Below are positions 13,494 to 25,635 of a DNA stretch of 64,000 nucleotides, in pieces. The stretch covers positions 186,001 to 250,000 of the forward strand of contig MCGO01000051.1 in assembly GCA_002104985.1 (NCBI GenBank). Direction: 5' to 3'. The notes below the pieces were generated by a model. That model saw only the letters and a list, made by a program, of their open reading frames with translations, was not told where the DNA came from and ran no database searches. The translations under genes were made by a program, and so were the position numbers. This DNA is from Rhizoclosmatium globosum. Lineage: Eukaryota > Chytridiomycota > Chytridiomycetes > Chytridiales > Chytriomycetaceae. Each line of letters starts with the position of its first letter. Within the stretch, counting starts at the first letter, position 1.

Positions 13494-16400
13494 TCAAAAC
13501 CGCGGCGAAGATGTAACGTCAACATCATCACTCCACTCCTTCAACTCTCCCCACTCCTTCCGTCTCCCCCGTCCCCGTTCCTCAACTTCAACAGCCTCAA
13601 ACTCTCCAGTCGGAACCTCTTCCTCCTCCTCCTCCTCTTCTTCCCCAGGAACTTCTCTACCCGCAAACAAATCCCTCGCGCTTTCAGCAGCAACAGCAAC
13701 CTCCCCACTTCCACGTCTCCCACCACCGCCACTTCCCCCACGTCGAGGACTCATCTTCATAAGCCGCTCCCGCATCCTCTGCACACGTTCCCGCTTCTCA
13801 CGCAACATCGGACTCTCAGGTTCAGTCAACCGCTTCTGCGACGCGTGGATCTGGATTCCAGGGAATGTGCGTACAGGCTGCGCGTGGAAGACTTGTTCCT
13901 GTCTCATACGTCTGATTTCCATTCGCTCTTCCTCCTACACACACGAAACAGTTTTCAGTGTAATTAGTAGGGGTTGAATGTTATGCACTAACCTCACGCG
14001 CAAGACGCGCCTGTTCCCGTGCCTCAGCTTCCTCACGCTCTCGTTCCCGCTTCATTTCCTCAAACCCGCGGCGTTCTTCGACGCGACTATCCGTGTGCAA
14101 GAGAACAGGTTCAGGCATCGTGACGGGTTTGTTGCTCTTCTTGGGGACAAACGGTTCCACCTGTGGGACAGGCTGCGCAACAAACTTTCCAACAAGGTCC
14201 AGACTCGCAATCTCGCCACCAAATGCGCTCTTGGGTGGAAGCGAGTCAGTCAAAAAGTGGAACGGAACCGGTTCTGTGACTGGCTTTGGCTTGACTTCGG
14301 GTAGAGGCTTTGATTGCAATACATGAGTGACTCACCAAATTCATCTCAATATATAAAACACGTACATCCATCTTTGTCAAGTCCGGAACTCCTGAAGCCT
14401 TAAACTCTCGGCGTCTTCGCATCTCCTCTGCTCCCCGCCTCACTTCCTCTTCAAACTCTCGCAGCTTTCGTTCACGCACAGCTTCACCTGGCAACTTCAC
14501 ATCCGCAGCAACAACGCGGCGGTGCTCAAGAACAGGTTCAAATGGCTTGACGCCCAGGTAACGAATCGGATTTGCTTTAATTTTTGGGGAAGGTGGCTTT
14601 GGGGCTGGAGGTGGAGGACGTGGTTTGGAAATTGCGGGGGATTGTGGAACGGTAAGAGCAGGCTTATGAGGTGGTGGAGCTCCAATGTGAGGCTCCTTTA
14701 AAATCTGACGAGGAAGAATCATATTAATAATAGGCAAACCATTGCAATTTTTTCGGCAACAAACCTTCTTGTTCACAGGATGAGCCTTAAACTTTGGAGC
14801 ATTCGTCATTTCTTCGAGTTCCATCTCCTCTGTGCTCTTGAGACTGCTTTGAGCGAGCGAAAAGTGGGGGGAACCGGTCAAACAATACTGACAAGAAAAC
14901 TGTATTCGAACTCACGTGGAAGGTTTGCTCCGAACTTTCGTCATAAGCATCGGCGAATGTGGCTTTGTCAGTCTAGGTTCCATATGCGAGCCCTATATTC
15001 CGTTAATCCATTTGTAGTAGACACGAGAGACATTTTACCATCACACTCTTTTTAGGGACAGGCTTAAAGCGATCAGGCACAGCCTCTTCAAACTGCTTGA
15101 CTCTGTTGACAAGCGGAACAAACGGAGACTTGTCTGCATCAGCCTTCATATCCATAAATCTGCTGTGCGAATGCGTCTCATGGAATCGGAATGGCTTTGG
15201 CACGGTCAAATCGGTCGTAGCCTTCTTCATGACTGGCTTACGTTTCTGTTCGTATCACAATTTAGTTAAAACGTTACACACGCTTAAATAAAAATATACC
15301 TTAATGCCAGGACTCTTGACAACCATCTTGGGTCGGCCCATAAAAGAAAACTCTTTCGGGACAGTTGGACCTCGTTTTTCGGCATCATGTGAAACGGTTT
15401 TTCGAGATGACAATGACTCTTCAGCTGCGACTGCTGCTCGTCGCGCGTTCCATGCGGCGGTAGACGCCAAAAGTCTGGCTTTCGCTTCAGGATCACTCGT
15501 TGGAGTCTTTTTCTTGTTAGCCGTCAAGGAAAGATTCGAAAACAAGCGCGACACTTCTTTTGTGGGGACAGAAGACTTTGGTCTAGCAGCTCCAGTAGAT
15601 GTATGGGATGCAGTCATAGGACGCGGCTTCACAGGCTGATTTGCCTATGCGTGGAATATTTAGAATCCCATTTGCAGCACTTTTAATTTGGTTTGGTGTG
15701 ACGGCACAGAGCTCCACTCATACCCTCGCTACGCGTATTCTCGTTCGCTGCGCTCACACTTTCCCTAAATTTTGCAATGAAAGCGGAGAGCTCCGCTCCT
15801 GCACTTGCTACGCACACATCGCTTCGCGAAAACAAGTTCGCTACCCTCACATTTCTCTACTCGCGCTCTCGCTAAGAACAATCACACCCACTCCCTATTC
15901 CTCTTTTTTTCCCCGGCATAAATTCCAAACTCACTTTGAATTCCGGTCTGACAGGACCAGCCGTTTTCGGACGAACTCTCTTTTCCGAAGCTTTTGGGGT
16001 TGGCGCGTCATCATACTCCTCAACTTCAATATCCGAGTCTAGTTGAGCGAGAAGGGCGGATGGACGAGCGACACGCGAAGGACCTGTGAGAGGGGAGGAG
16101 TGTCTGTTGTCTGATTTTACAGAGTGAGTTTTCGGGGTAGACAGAGGGAGAGAGGGAGGAGACACGCACCAAACCAGGCGTCGACTTGTTGTTGTTGTTG
16201 TTGTTTTGTTTGGTTGTTTTGTTTGACAGACGACCAGGGATTCGCCGATTCGTCACCTTCTTCGTTCGCATCGATTCTGTCAAAGTCCACGTACTTTGGG
16301 GCAGCGAATTCGAATGCCGCGTCGACCGAAGCCGATTGAGGCAGGTTCAGGAGGGAAGGAGGAGCCTTCGTGTAAGTAGAAGAAGACGACAACGAGGAAG

Positions 16401-16614
16401 ACGACGGCGAAGCAGGCGAACTCAGCGATTCGAGCGAGATTGATTTGCTCAGTTTTGATGGTTGGAGCGTGGAGTGCGCGTGCATCTTGCGCGACGACAT
16501 GCTTTGATTCGGTGAGGGTTCAAGTTGGTGTTGCTGTTTCGAAGGCGTCGTTGGTACGCGAATCGGTGACGAGAGATTGGGTCGCTGCGATGGGGAAAGC
16601 GGGGCGCTGGACAT
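13494..16614 (-). CDS. TPX2: TPX2-like spindle assembly factor
   Basis: TPX2 binds microtubules, activates Aurora A and promotes spindle assembly. The N-terminal exon has the Aurora-binding-like block FEFAAPKYVDFD followed after a polyGln tract by VDAWFG, matching the [YF]xxDAPxF...WF pattern of animal TPX2. The middle exons carry LTVPKPFRFH (about 15205) and NAPKFKAHPV (about 14790). Further down is PEPVLLHTDSR (about 14110), like TPX2 central repeats. The last exon holds VFHAQPVRTFPG...KRLTEPESPMLREK, the C-terminal TPX2 domain. About seven exons are inferred. The first in-frame ATG is 16614, though the frame is open upstream to 16683. The intron at about 15915-15635 is far larger than its neighbours and contains short palindromes. 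Acidic and basic low-complexity tracts are frequent. I am confident of the family. Confidence 0.85.
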
Positions 16615-16983
16615 CAAGTCAGACCAGCTCAAAGTAGCGAAGGATTCCTTTTGGTGGAAGCGGAAGAAGTCTTGCTTGGTCAAAGTCTTGTTCGGACAAC
16701 AAAAGCAGGGAAAATGAAAGCATTCCTCACGAACCAGATATAAACCAATGCATTATGAACCGTGCTTTTTTCTTAATTTAAACATGTACATGATGAAGTA
16801 TTGATCGATCTTTCAACTATATACAGTTTCAGCAGTCATTTTTAGAAAGTGGGGAAATGTGCAACAAGAAGCACAAATTGAGAACCAGTAAATATTTTGA
16901 TCCATTTATATAGTATGGCGAGTCGATTTTGAAGGGGGTTTCAGTCGAGTAGAAACAAACAAAAAACAACCCCTACTTCAACA

Positions 16984-17571
16984 ATGAGGATCACAGTTTT
17001 CCCCCGTGGTTCAGACGTAGTTATTCTGGAAGTTGTTGATCTCTTTCAACCTATGGACGATAATGCAGTGAATGGATATGCCGAGCAGTGGTGGAAGCTA
17101 TACCACAAAGAAAGCCCCGTCTTGAAGCATTTCCCAAGACAACTCGTCACACTTGAATCCACCTTGCAAGTAGGATCAGATTTCGTAACCGTGGGTGACT
17201 TCATAGCGGCCGGGGGCACCGTTAGCGTTGGTGTGAAGAACAGAGCTACAAACGAGTGGATTCCTGTTCTTCCTTTCGAGACCTTACAAGCAAAACTGAA
17301 TTCGTTTTCCAAGAAGATTGTTGCTCTTGAAAAAGCTGCTGTCAAGTCATCCGAGAAGGTCGAGGCTCTTGATAAGGAACAGAAGGAATTGAAAACAGAT
17401 AACAGTGCCCTCAAAACAGTTGCTCTCAAGTCATCCGAGAAGGTCGAGGCACTTGAAAAGGAACAGAAGGAATTGAAAGGAGATATGCTCAAACTTGGTG
17501 AAAAACATGACCGTTTGCTCGGGGTTTGTTTTGAATTTACGAACCATTTGGGCGCTGCATTGAGTGCATGA
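16984..17571 (+). CDS. Orphan protein with a duplicated coiled-coil segment
   Basis: This is a single-exon protein of 195 residues with no family recognised. Residues 1-105 look globular and mixed alpha/beta, and residues 106-180 form a charged coiled coil. Within it SSEKVEAL[DE]KEQKELK occurs twice, 28 residues (four heptads) apart. At DNA level the 63-nt copies starting at 17338 and 17422 differ at only about five positions, so the duplication is recent. The upstream DNA is AT-rich with a purine/CA-rich tract just before the ATG. It has no signal peptide or membrane segment. The short header plus coiled coil resembles lineage-specific multicopy families of chytrids, but this is a guess. Confidence 0.6.
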   Translation: MRITVFPRGSDVVILEVVDLFQPMDDNAVNGYAEQWWKLYHKESPVLKHFPRQLVTLESTLQVGSDFVTVGDFIAAGGTVSVGVKNRATNEWIPVLPFETLQAKLNSFSKKIVALEKAAVKSSEKVEALDKEQKELKTDNSALKTVALKSSEKVEALEKEQKELKGDMLKLGEKHDRLLGVCFEFTNHLGAALSA

Positions 17572-18743
17572 GTATTTTGAGCTTTGCGTTATTGCATCTT
17601 TCTTTTTTTTGTGAATAAACCGTTCCTCTTCGTTCTCTGAAATTCGTTGCACTTGCAATGAGATTCCTTACTTTTCAAAGTTGGAGTCATTTTCCTATTT
17701 TTTGGTTACAAATTGTTTTCAGAGGACAAGTGGTTATCACTTTGATGCATTATTCAGAAATAACTCATTATCCGCGAACCTATAATTCCATCGTCTCGTT
17801 TGCAAGAAAATAGTAACTTGAAAGGTTTGGGAGCGTTTGGGTTAGGGCCAAGGATGCATCACTAGGCCAAGTTTTCCTCGGGTGGAGTGCCTGGCACTCA
17901 CAGGAATTCTTAGGACAGTTTCACACCTCCATAATTTCGAATACAATCCATCTCCTTCTATCCTCTTATAAAACATGATGCACCAACTCTCCAGGAAGGG
18001 TGGAAGGGGTCTCGGGTCTTTTTCGCAGCGGTGCCTTATGAATCGTTGACCTCCTGCACCTTTCTTTTTTTTCTTTGAAGTAACGGCAAGTGTCAACCCC
18101 GTCGTATCCCTCACCACCTATCTTCCTCTGGTGTACACTGTTTCAGTAGTTTTGTTGTGTGCCGTCAATGTACAGAGTGTACAGATCCGTTGGCGCTGAC
18201 TGCACCTCGAAAACACTCACAGCTTACCATAACTCCTCCATTCTCAACTCTCTCTCCAAATCCTATCCCTCTCCAAACAACGAAACTAACCAATCTTTCT
18301 CCCACAGTTAAAGTAAATCCGTTTATTTTAGAACGTGCCCCTAAATACTAAACCACTCGCAATTTCTATACCCGGGTTTATGTGCCAATTTAAGCACTCT
18401 TCTGGGCTTCCAAGCTGCGAAAGAACAATTAGGAATGGCATCTCTGATCGAACGCTTTTATTTCCTCGATATGGCGTTTGTAAGAGTGTCTCTACATTAC
18501 TCCTCCCTTCTCTCTCCTCCTTTTCTTTTCTCTGTGATTTGACACTCCACTGGTTATATCTGGTTGGACTGTCGCATCTCTTTCTCTTCACCTTGAAACA
18601 TCACTTGAAATAAATGATACACCCTCTGAACAATATGACGATGTAGAAACACGAAGAAATTAACAGACGCTGTCTCCCAAAAAGCCCATAGTTCTATTTT
18701 AGAAGCTTGTTCAATAATAAGTAGTCCAAGAAAACCAAAACAA
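17572..18743. other. Long intergenic region
   Basis: This runs from the stop of the coiled-coil gene to the first acyltransferase. There are several short open frames on both strands, none with a recognisable domain or convincing splice pattern. No tRNA was seen. It presumably contains the 3' end of one gene and the promoter of the next. Confidence 0.4.
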
Positions 18744-20286
18744 ATGGACCTCATAACATCCCTCTTCACAGGGGCCGACTCAATCCCCGGCCGCGACAAC
18801 GACAACATCCCCGGGTCCACCTCCCCAAAGCCCCGCTCTCCTCCCAAAAAGAGTCCCCCAAAACCAGCCGACTTCCCCATAAAACTCTTCCTCTTCACAA
18901 CCCTCCTCATCCTCACAGCCCTCGCAATCATCACAACCGCAACACCCCTGTACATCCTCCTCAACCTCCGCGTGATCCCACACTCAGCATACCGCGGCGT
19001 AACACGCACGATTGAGCGGTGTGTCGGGTCGTTCATGGTCATACTTGCCTACCTGTTCTGTCCCGGGACAGAGATCGTTGTTAGTGGGGATTGGGAGCTT
19101 ATGAAGGATTGGAGGAAGACTATTGTGTTTGCGAATCATCAGGTGTGTCTCTGTTTGGGGCATGTGTCAATTTGGGGGTGTGAGTACTGATCTAGTGAAT
19201 GCATGCAACTTTGTATAGATTTATCCTGATTGGTTCTATCTATGGGTATTTGCATGGACAAGGTATGTACCATGATCCATCTATCCCGTCATTCGTTGAA
19301 TCTGCTGTCTCCCACTTATAAATCAATATCCACTCATCACTCCGCCATCAACACTCACATCTAACTCCAAAACAACCACCAGAAACTGCCACGCAGACCT
19401 CCGCATCATGATGATAAAAGTCCTCTCCCAAATCCCCCTCATAGGCCCGTGCCTCACTCTCCTCGACTTCATCTTCCTGCACCAAAACCTCACCCTCGAC
19501 AAACCAATCCTCACAACCACACTCACACAATCCCGCCAATCCCCACACCCCCTCTGGCTCCTCATCTTCCCTGAAGGCGGACTAAACTGGACAGGCGGAA
19601 TCGCAAAGTCACGCGCGTATGCTGAAAAGGCAGGTGTAGACTGGCACCCGACATACTGCATCCTCCCGAAATCCACGGGCTTATTCTACTCGATCGAGAG
19701 TCTTCAGAGTGTGGATGTGTTTGACTTGACTGTGGCGTATTCGGGTGTAGAGGCTGGTGACGTGCCGTATGACGTGTTGCCTCCGAACAAGGTGTTTTTG
19801 GAGGGGTTGTATCCGCGGGAGGTGCATGTTCATGTGAATCGGTATCGGGTTCGGGAGCAGGTACCTGGGTTTAGGAATGTGAGTGGGGATGGGGATGAGA
19901 CGAAGGAGGAGGAGAGTGTGAGGAGGGGGGTGTTTGATTTGTGGTTGAGGGATACAGTGTGGAAGGAGAAGGATTTGCGGTTGACTGAGTTTTATGAAGG
20001 TGGGGATTTGAGGCTTGATTGGGAGAAGGAGAAGACACGAAGGATTGCGGTTGTTCCATGTGCTGAGGATTACTTGTACTTTGGGGGATTGATGTTTGCG
20101 TTGTGGGTGTTGTTGCCCGTGTACACGGATTTGATTTACTGGACATTGATGTTGGGTGTTCGGTTCGTCACACTTGCGCTTGCAGTGTTGATGGGGATGT
20201 TTGGGTTATCGCGATTGAGTTTGTGGGTTGCATTTATGGCGTTCCTGGGGCAGACGAGTGGTACATTAGGAGAAGTAGGATGGTAG
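18744..20286 (+). CDS. LPLAT/AGPAT-like lysophospholipid acyltransferase, paralogue 1
   Basis: This is an integral membrane O-acyltransferase of the LCLAT1/AGPAT3-5 type, which acylates lysophospholipids such as lysophosphatidic acid in the ER. An N-terminal membrane helix (about residues 50-80) precedes the acceptor motif ANHQ...YPDWFYLW, split by an intron at about 19143-19217. A second intron at about 19263-19381 leads to the ADLRIMMIKVL block and the FPEG motif (near 19570). CILPKSTG and a C-terminal Acyltransf_C-like region with hydrophobic helices follow. Family members usually have NHxxxxD: here N-H-Q-I-Y-P-D keeps His and Asp. FPEGG replaces the usual FPEGT. It is followed 175 bp later by a close paralogue in the same orientation, indicating tandem duplication. 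The C-terminal half contains a Glu-rich insert lacking in the other two copies. Confidence 0.85.
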
Positions 20287-20460
20287 ATAATTCGCATGTT
20301 CATTGCCTGATACTATAACTAGATAAACAGTAGAAAGTACCTACTTTGAATTGATCCAATTTTGGCATCTCCCCACCGTTCAAAAACCTCTTCCTCAAAC
20401 GACGACGACCACCACCACCAACCACCACCGAAAGCAAATACCAAGTACCAAGAACCAACA

Positions 20461-22116
20461 ATGGAAGTTGTCAAGTCGCTCTTCTTTGGCGATGCCTCAA
20501 TCGCCGGCGCCGAAGCGGGAACAGCGGGCGCCGGACCCGTGGACACTGATCCCAAGTCAAACAACAAGACAAAGTACAAAAAACCGAAAGTGGCAATGTC
20601 AAACGACTTCATCTTAAAAGTAGCCTTGTTTGCCCTTCTTTGGATCCTGGTTCCCTTTTCCGTTCTCGTTGTTTCGCTTCCGCTTTCGCCGTTAAGGACA
20701 ATCAACCACAAACTATTCCGCAATATTATGAGACATGTCGAACGCTCGATTGGCTCGCTTGCCGTCCTGACCGCGTACTTGTTCATGCCTGGATCAGCCC
20801 TGGTTCTCTCCGGCGATGTCGACAAGATGACGGCGGCAAACTCAAAGAAGAAGGTCGTCCTGGCGAACCATCAGGCTTATCCAGATTGGTTGTACCTGTG
20901 GGCGACGGCGTGGGTTCAGTTACGTGTCTCGATGTGGTGTCTCTTTCCACCACCTTCTACTTCCTATCATTGATCCCGTGTGTCTAACACTTTATATTAC
21001 AGCAACCTCCACGGTGACTTTCGCGTAATGATGATCAAAGTTCTTTCATTGATCCCAATCTACGGTACCGTCATGGACTTTTTTGATTTCATTTACTTGA
21101 ACCAGAAACTTGACAAGGATAGACCTATCCTGAAAAAGAATTTGGGGATTGCTAGGAAAGAGGATTTGCCTCTTTGGATGCTCATTTTTCCGGAGGGCAC
21201 TCTGAATACCCCAGGGAATATTGAAAAGTCGAAAAAGTTTGCAGAGAAGGTTAGTTGATGAGAAAATAACTGGTGCGAAGAACGAGCGAAGGAATGTTGA
21301 GTGGTAAATCTCGTTTTAATGAATGGGGACGAACTGACGGGCTAGAAAGTGTATGAGTACAACGAACAATCATCGAGAAGCTATTTGATTCATTAACGGC
21401 GAACTCCAAGAGAATGTCAAACCAACCCAGAATATCAACGTAACTAACCTCTTAATCAACCCAACCAGATGCAAATCGCAGAACACCCCAACCACTGCAT
21501 CCTCCCCAAATCCACAGGCCTCTTCTACACAATCCAAGACCTCCAACCAACATGCACAGACGTATTCGACCTTACAATCGGATACTCAAACGTAACCCCC
21601 GGCGACATTCCCTTCGAAGTAATGAACCCAATCGAAGTATTCTTCAACGGACGGTACCCAAAAACCGTCCACATCCACTGCAGACAATACTCAGTTCCCG
21701 AAATCCCAGGCTTCGAGCCAGATATGATCAATCAACCCGAAGAAGACCGGAAGAAGCCTTTTGATACATGGCTTCGAACCATCTGGCTCGAAAAGGATAC
21801 CTACCTCGCTCGGTTCTATGAAACAAAGAAGATGACATCAAATGAAGAGAAGGACGGGAAGCTTGTTCCTCTGATTCCACGGTCCGAGGACTTTTTGTAC
21901 CTGTTTATGGTGTTGTTGGGTGGATATCTGATTTTACCGGTGTATGTGCGATTGGCTTACTGGGCTGTGTATGCGGTTCTGTATGTTGTGTATTGGGCGT
22001 TGTGGGTTGTGTTTAAGGTTGTTGGATTCAGTCGATTGACGCTTTGGATTGCGGCCTTGTTGTTTTTGGATGGACTTGTGCGAGGGAAACGGAAGGCTAC
22101 TGTGACTCAAGCATAA
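20461..22116 (+). CDS. LPLAT/AGPAT-like lysophospholipid acyltransferase, paralogue 2
   Basis: This is the second tandem copy. The start at 20461 gives a leader similar to paralogue 1 (SLFFGDASIAG beside SLFTGADSIPG). A membrane helix (about residues 50-75) is followed by ANHQAYPDWLYLW with the His and Asp of the NHx4D motif. An intron at about 20920-21001 follows, then NLHGDFRVMMIKVL and FPEGTLNTPGN. A larger intron at about 21250-21468 precedes CILPKSTGLFYTIQDL and the Acyltransf_C-like region. The C-terminus has three closely spaced hydrophobic segments (about 21890-22070), suggesting a membrane hairpin. All catalytic motifs are intact. The substrate cannot be inferred. Confidence 0.87.
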
Positions 22117-22349
22117 ATAGTTGTGAGGGACTTTTTGGCGGTTTTTGGGAGTTTGCGAAAAGCGGTTTTCTAGATGTGCTGTTTATGGTTTTATTCGTTT
22201 GGTTTTGTCTCGTTTCCCTGTTTTTATACTGAACCTCTTCAATAAAGTATTGTTTATCTCATGCCACTAGGATGGAGCTGAAAATTTGATGGAAGCGAAT
22301 CAATCCCGGATGTCAATCTACTGTCATAATAGAAACTTTTGAACGTTTT
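22117..22349. other. 3' region of acyltransferase 2
   Basis: An AATAAA-like site lies at 22242. No gene is seen before the repeat block begins. Confidence 0.4.
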
Positions 22350-22985
22350 TTGTGGTGTGGCTTGCCAAGAATTCGAAGTCAAATCAAGATTGAAGAAGAA
22401 TCATTTATTGAAAACCAACAGGAGAAAGACACATCTTTGAACTTAAAGCCAAGTAAGGGGGTTGTGGTCGAGCTCAGCAAGGGAAAGAGGTGCCTAACAG
22501 GCAACCGTCAAGTCCTCAGGCATCCCGTTCTTCCAAGCATCTGCACTGAGTGTAGCCCACCCCCTCAGTGCGGCACAAGGACCCTGGAGTCGGAGCCAAA
22601 GTTGATCCATCCCATCAACAATGGTGGTCCTGGAGGCGGGGAACCACACTGATATTGGAGAAAATTCAGTAATAATATCAAAAATTCAATAAAAAACAAC
22701 CTAGATTCCAACCTAGTAGCTGATGCCAAATAAGTGGTTGTGGTCGAGCCCAGCAAGGGAAAGAGGTGCCTAATAGGCAACCGTCAAGTCCTCAAGCTTC
22801 CCGTTTTTCCAAGCATCTGCACTGAGTGTAGCCCACCCTCTCAGTGCGATGTGAGGACCCTGGAGGCGGAGCCAAGTTGATCTGTCCCATCAACGAGGTG
22901 ATCCTGGAGGCGGGGAACCACAGTCTGGAGTTGATGCTGGAGAGTACTTGTAACTTGACGCGTCTATGAGTTACGATCCAGTGAA
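22350..22985 (+). repeat. Modular repeat locus I: two hairpin modules plus tail
   Basis: Two about 190-bp modules (22461-22651 and 22736-22921) each begin gttgtggtcgag and end ggaggcgggg(a)accac. Each contains an inverted repeat around gcactgag...ctcagtgc. They are separated by an about 85-bp AT-rich spacer and followed by a tail that resembles the tails of the loci at 23.4 and 38.9 kb. The second module is more decayed. The modules happen to be open in one frame, but differences between copies are not silent, so I read them as non-coding. Confidence 0.75.
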
Positions 22986-23000
22986 TTTAATTCAAGTCCT

Positions 23001-23400
23001 GTGGAATACAAAAGCAGTGTTGTCGACAAATCCAAAAAAAAACTTACTCACCGTCAAACCGCGTCCATCCTCAGCCAGTTCCTGTCGCCCAAAGTTGAAG
23101 AGACCGTGGTCGAGTTAAGGGATGGAGAAGAAGCCGATCGGCCGAAACCGAATATGTTCCAACACCCAACCCCACTCAGCGTATCTGTCCACCATCATCA
23201 AGTGTTAGGTGGGCGATTTGGAAGCCCCGTGACGAGATTCAGTACCCTGGCGGCGGGACCCCATGTGAATTGTGTGTTGGGGACCGCAATGGCGGGAGCT
23301 GACCACGGTCTGTTCCTTCTGCTGCGACGATTCAGATGGCGTTTGATGTTGAAGGAGTTGAAGCTGATGTTGATAGAGGGAATTGTTGCTGTTTGATGGG
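23001..23400. other. Non-repeat DNA between repeat loci I and II
   Basis: A frame of 131 codons is open on the plus strand but has no recognisable domain. It is bordered by repeats on both sides and may be the interior of a larger element. No gene is called. Confidence 0.3.
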
Positions 23401-23429
23401 AAAAGAAGGAGGGAAGAGGTGGGGACCCC

Positions 23430-24310
23430 CCACTATTTATTCAAAAAAAGCCTGACAATTCTTGCTTTTTGCCCAAACACCAAGAAATCTTTCCCTGCCA
23501 TCTCCACGCGCATTCTGATTGGCCGCAACTTTTGCGCTTTTTTTGCTGTAAACAAACGAATTGTCAATAAAAGAAGGGGCTCCGGCGCTTTGTGTGTTTT
23601 TCTTTCCACCAAACACCTTCGAACTTGACCAGCACCCACCTTCCTCCTCTGCCTCGCTACCTGGTCCACGTCGTCAAGTAGCTTCACACTATGGAGTCGC
23701 AGCAAATGGACGCGTCAAACTCTCCCAGCATCAACGTCAGACTGTGGTCCCCGTCTCCAGGATACTGAGTGGATCAATTGCGTGGGATCCCTCAGCTCCG
23801 CCTCCAGGGTTCACGTGCTGCACTGAGGTGGTGGGCAACACTCGGTGCTGACACGTGAAGAATGCGGATTTGTGAACTGGGCAGAAGTGGGTTCGGCCCA
23901 CGCTGCCCTTTCTTCGCCGAGCCCTACCACAACCAACTTGGCAAGATCGGGATCTTAGACAATGGAAATTATAGGTTTTATGTTTATTGAATGTTCAGTA
24001 ATGTTATTGAAGTTTTCCCCAATATCAGCGTGGTTCCCCGCCTCCAGGACCACCATTGTTGATGGGATGGATCAACTTTGGCTCCGACTCCAGGGTCCTC
24101 GCATCGCACTGAGGGGGTAGGCTACACTCAGTGCAGGTGCTTGGAAGAACGGGAAGCTTGAGGACTTGACGGTTGCCTGTTAGGCACCTCTTTCCCTTGC
24201 TGAGCTCGACCACACCCAAATAAGCTTCGCCTGCATATCTCTCTGATTTTTTTACATCTGCCTCAATAAATTTATCTTCAAGCTTGACCATTTTCCAAAA
24301 TTGAGCCCTT
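23430..24310 (-). repeat. Modular repeat locus II, most complete copy
   Basis: Read leftward, this has a leader (about 24310-24220) and module C (24217-24028). An AT-rich spacer, module B (23934-23744) and an about 300-bp tail ending near 23430 follow. Leader, module C and spacer are nearly identical to 38938-39297 on the other strand. The tail contains, on the plus strand, ctgacaattcttgctttt and a CCAAT-type cgcattctgattggc block; both recur at 40.12-40.2 kb. The element has no evident gene, terminal inverted repeat or poly-A end. Confidence 0.75.
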
Positions 24311-24707
24311 ATAGAGAGTAAACCACAACCAACTTGGCTTCAGTTTCAGTTTCTGGAGAAAAAAGATTATTAATTTTGTGAGTGAAATGATTTCTGAATA
24401 TTGTCGTAGATGGGTGTATCAGAGACCTTTCCATGACATTTTAAACGGTCATCAAACTTTAAAGAGTTTTTTTTTGCGCTAAGTTCGATTTGGTGCTGCG
24501 CGCGCAATATATGTAATATAGAAAAGTACTATGAAAGTACAGCGATGATCAAAGGTGGTTTCCTTCACAGATGAGTTCTTGCATAAACAAAGATATCAGA
24601 TGGAATATGATTGATTATTATTCGTTGCTTCCCTTGAGGTAAACAAATAAATGATTGGGCGTTGATTCTATGTACCTGGGGGAAAATCATGTAACTTTCT
24701 TTATCCT
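24311..24707. other. Intergenic region, nothing recognised
   Basis: AT-rich DNA downstream of the four-TM protein gene. It holds short frames only. Confidence 0.4.
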
Positions 24708-25340
24708 TCAGCCAATATACTGCAAATACAACCCAATTGAAGTCAAAATAGCCCCAGCAATCCACAAAACAATGTTCACAACTAATTCGCCTTTAATATC
24801 AATTATCCCCTGATTACACATGAAGTAAATGAACGTCCATTCAGTAAAACCCGTAATAATGAGTTCCAAACCAAAGAGAAAGAGATCAGCCTCTGTCCAA
24901 AGTTTGTATGCGATGGCAATGCTGACGATCGCAGCGCCACCAACATTACAAATGAAAGTTTTGAGAAGGGCAGATGTAAATTCCTTTTGAGAAGGCTTCT
25001 CTGGGGCAGCAACAGAAGCCGTTGGGTTCTTTTTGCCGCCGGAGAGGTATCGGAGGACCTCAAGAAGGCCTTTGGTGCGAAAATCGTTGAAGACTGATAT
25101 TGGGAGGATGATGTGCATAAGACCCCAGAGGCCGAAGCAAATGGAACCAGCTATTGTATTTGATTATGGTTATTGCTACTTTGTAAGAGATAGGAGTGTT
25201 ATGGTATCAAGATAGCGGCAAAGGGTGGCAGTTCAAGTTTACAAGCATTGTCAAGTCATAGCAACACATAGACTTTTGGGCGATGGGAGAAGCAGGGGCC
25301 GAGCGAGTAGCATACCTTTTGTTGCAATATGAACGGCCAT
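24708..25340 (-). CDS. Small four-helix membrane protein of unknown function
   Basis: A short first exon (ATG at 25340, MAVHIATK) is joined through an intron at about 25315-25155 to the main exon, which starts near SICFGLWGLMHIILP. The product is about 155 residues with four hydrophobic segments: near the start, then KTFICNVGGAAIVSIAIA, FLFGLELIITGFTEWTFIYF and VNIVLWIAGAILTSIGLYL. A short Lys/Pro-rich loop lies between the first two. The family was not recognised. It is transcribed away from acyltransferase paralogue 3, with about 300 bp between the starts, so the two may share a promoter region. The intron model is inferred from frame and splice sites. Confidence 0.55.
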
Positions 25341-25635
25341 AATCAGTTTTTTGGTTGTTTTAGTTGTGGAGATTGAAAAAGTGTGAGAGATATAAGTATT
25401 AATAATCAATTTAATGAGAATGTAAAAGTTGTTGGCTCGCAAACACATGCAGAGCCTACTTTTGGAATTGAGACATTGTAATTGAATTACGTTGGTTTAA
25501 TTTAGTGGTCTCAGAAGTAGCGTTGGTGCAAGAATTTGTACCAAAGTGATTTTAGAAGGAGGAGGAAAAAAACAAACAAATTATGTTGTGAAGGATGTAT
25601 TTATGAGATATGATTCCATGCATTTCCAATAAAAA

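Noticed and set aside
18554..19042. Minus-strand frame of 162 codons opposite acyltransferase 1
   Set aside because: It mirrors the coding strand, is rich in Arg/Gly from codon bias, and has no domain.
22461..22652. Open frames in the repeat modules (VVELSKGK...GGGEP) as a conserved peptide
   Set aside because: Between copies almost every base change alters the residue, and one copy has a stop. That is not expected under coding constraint.
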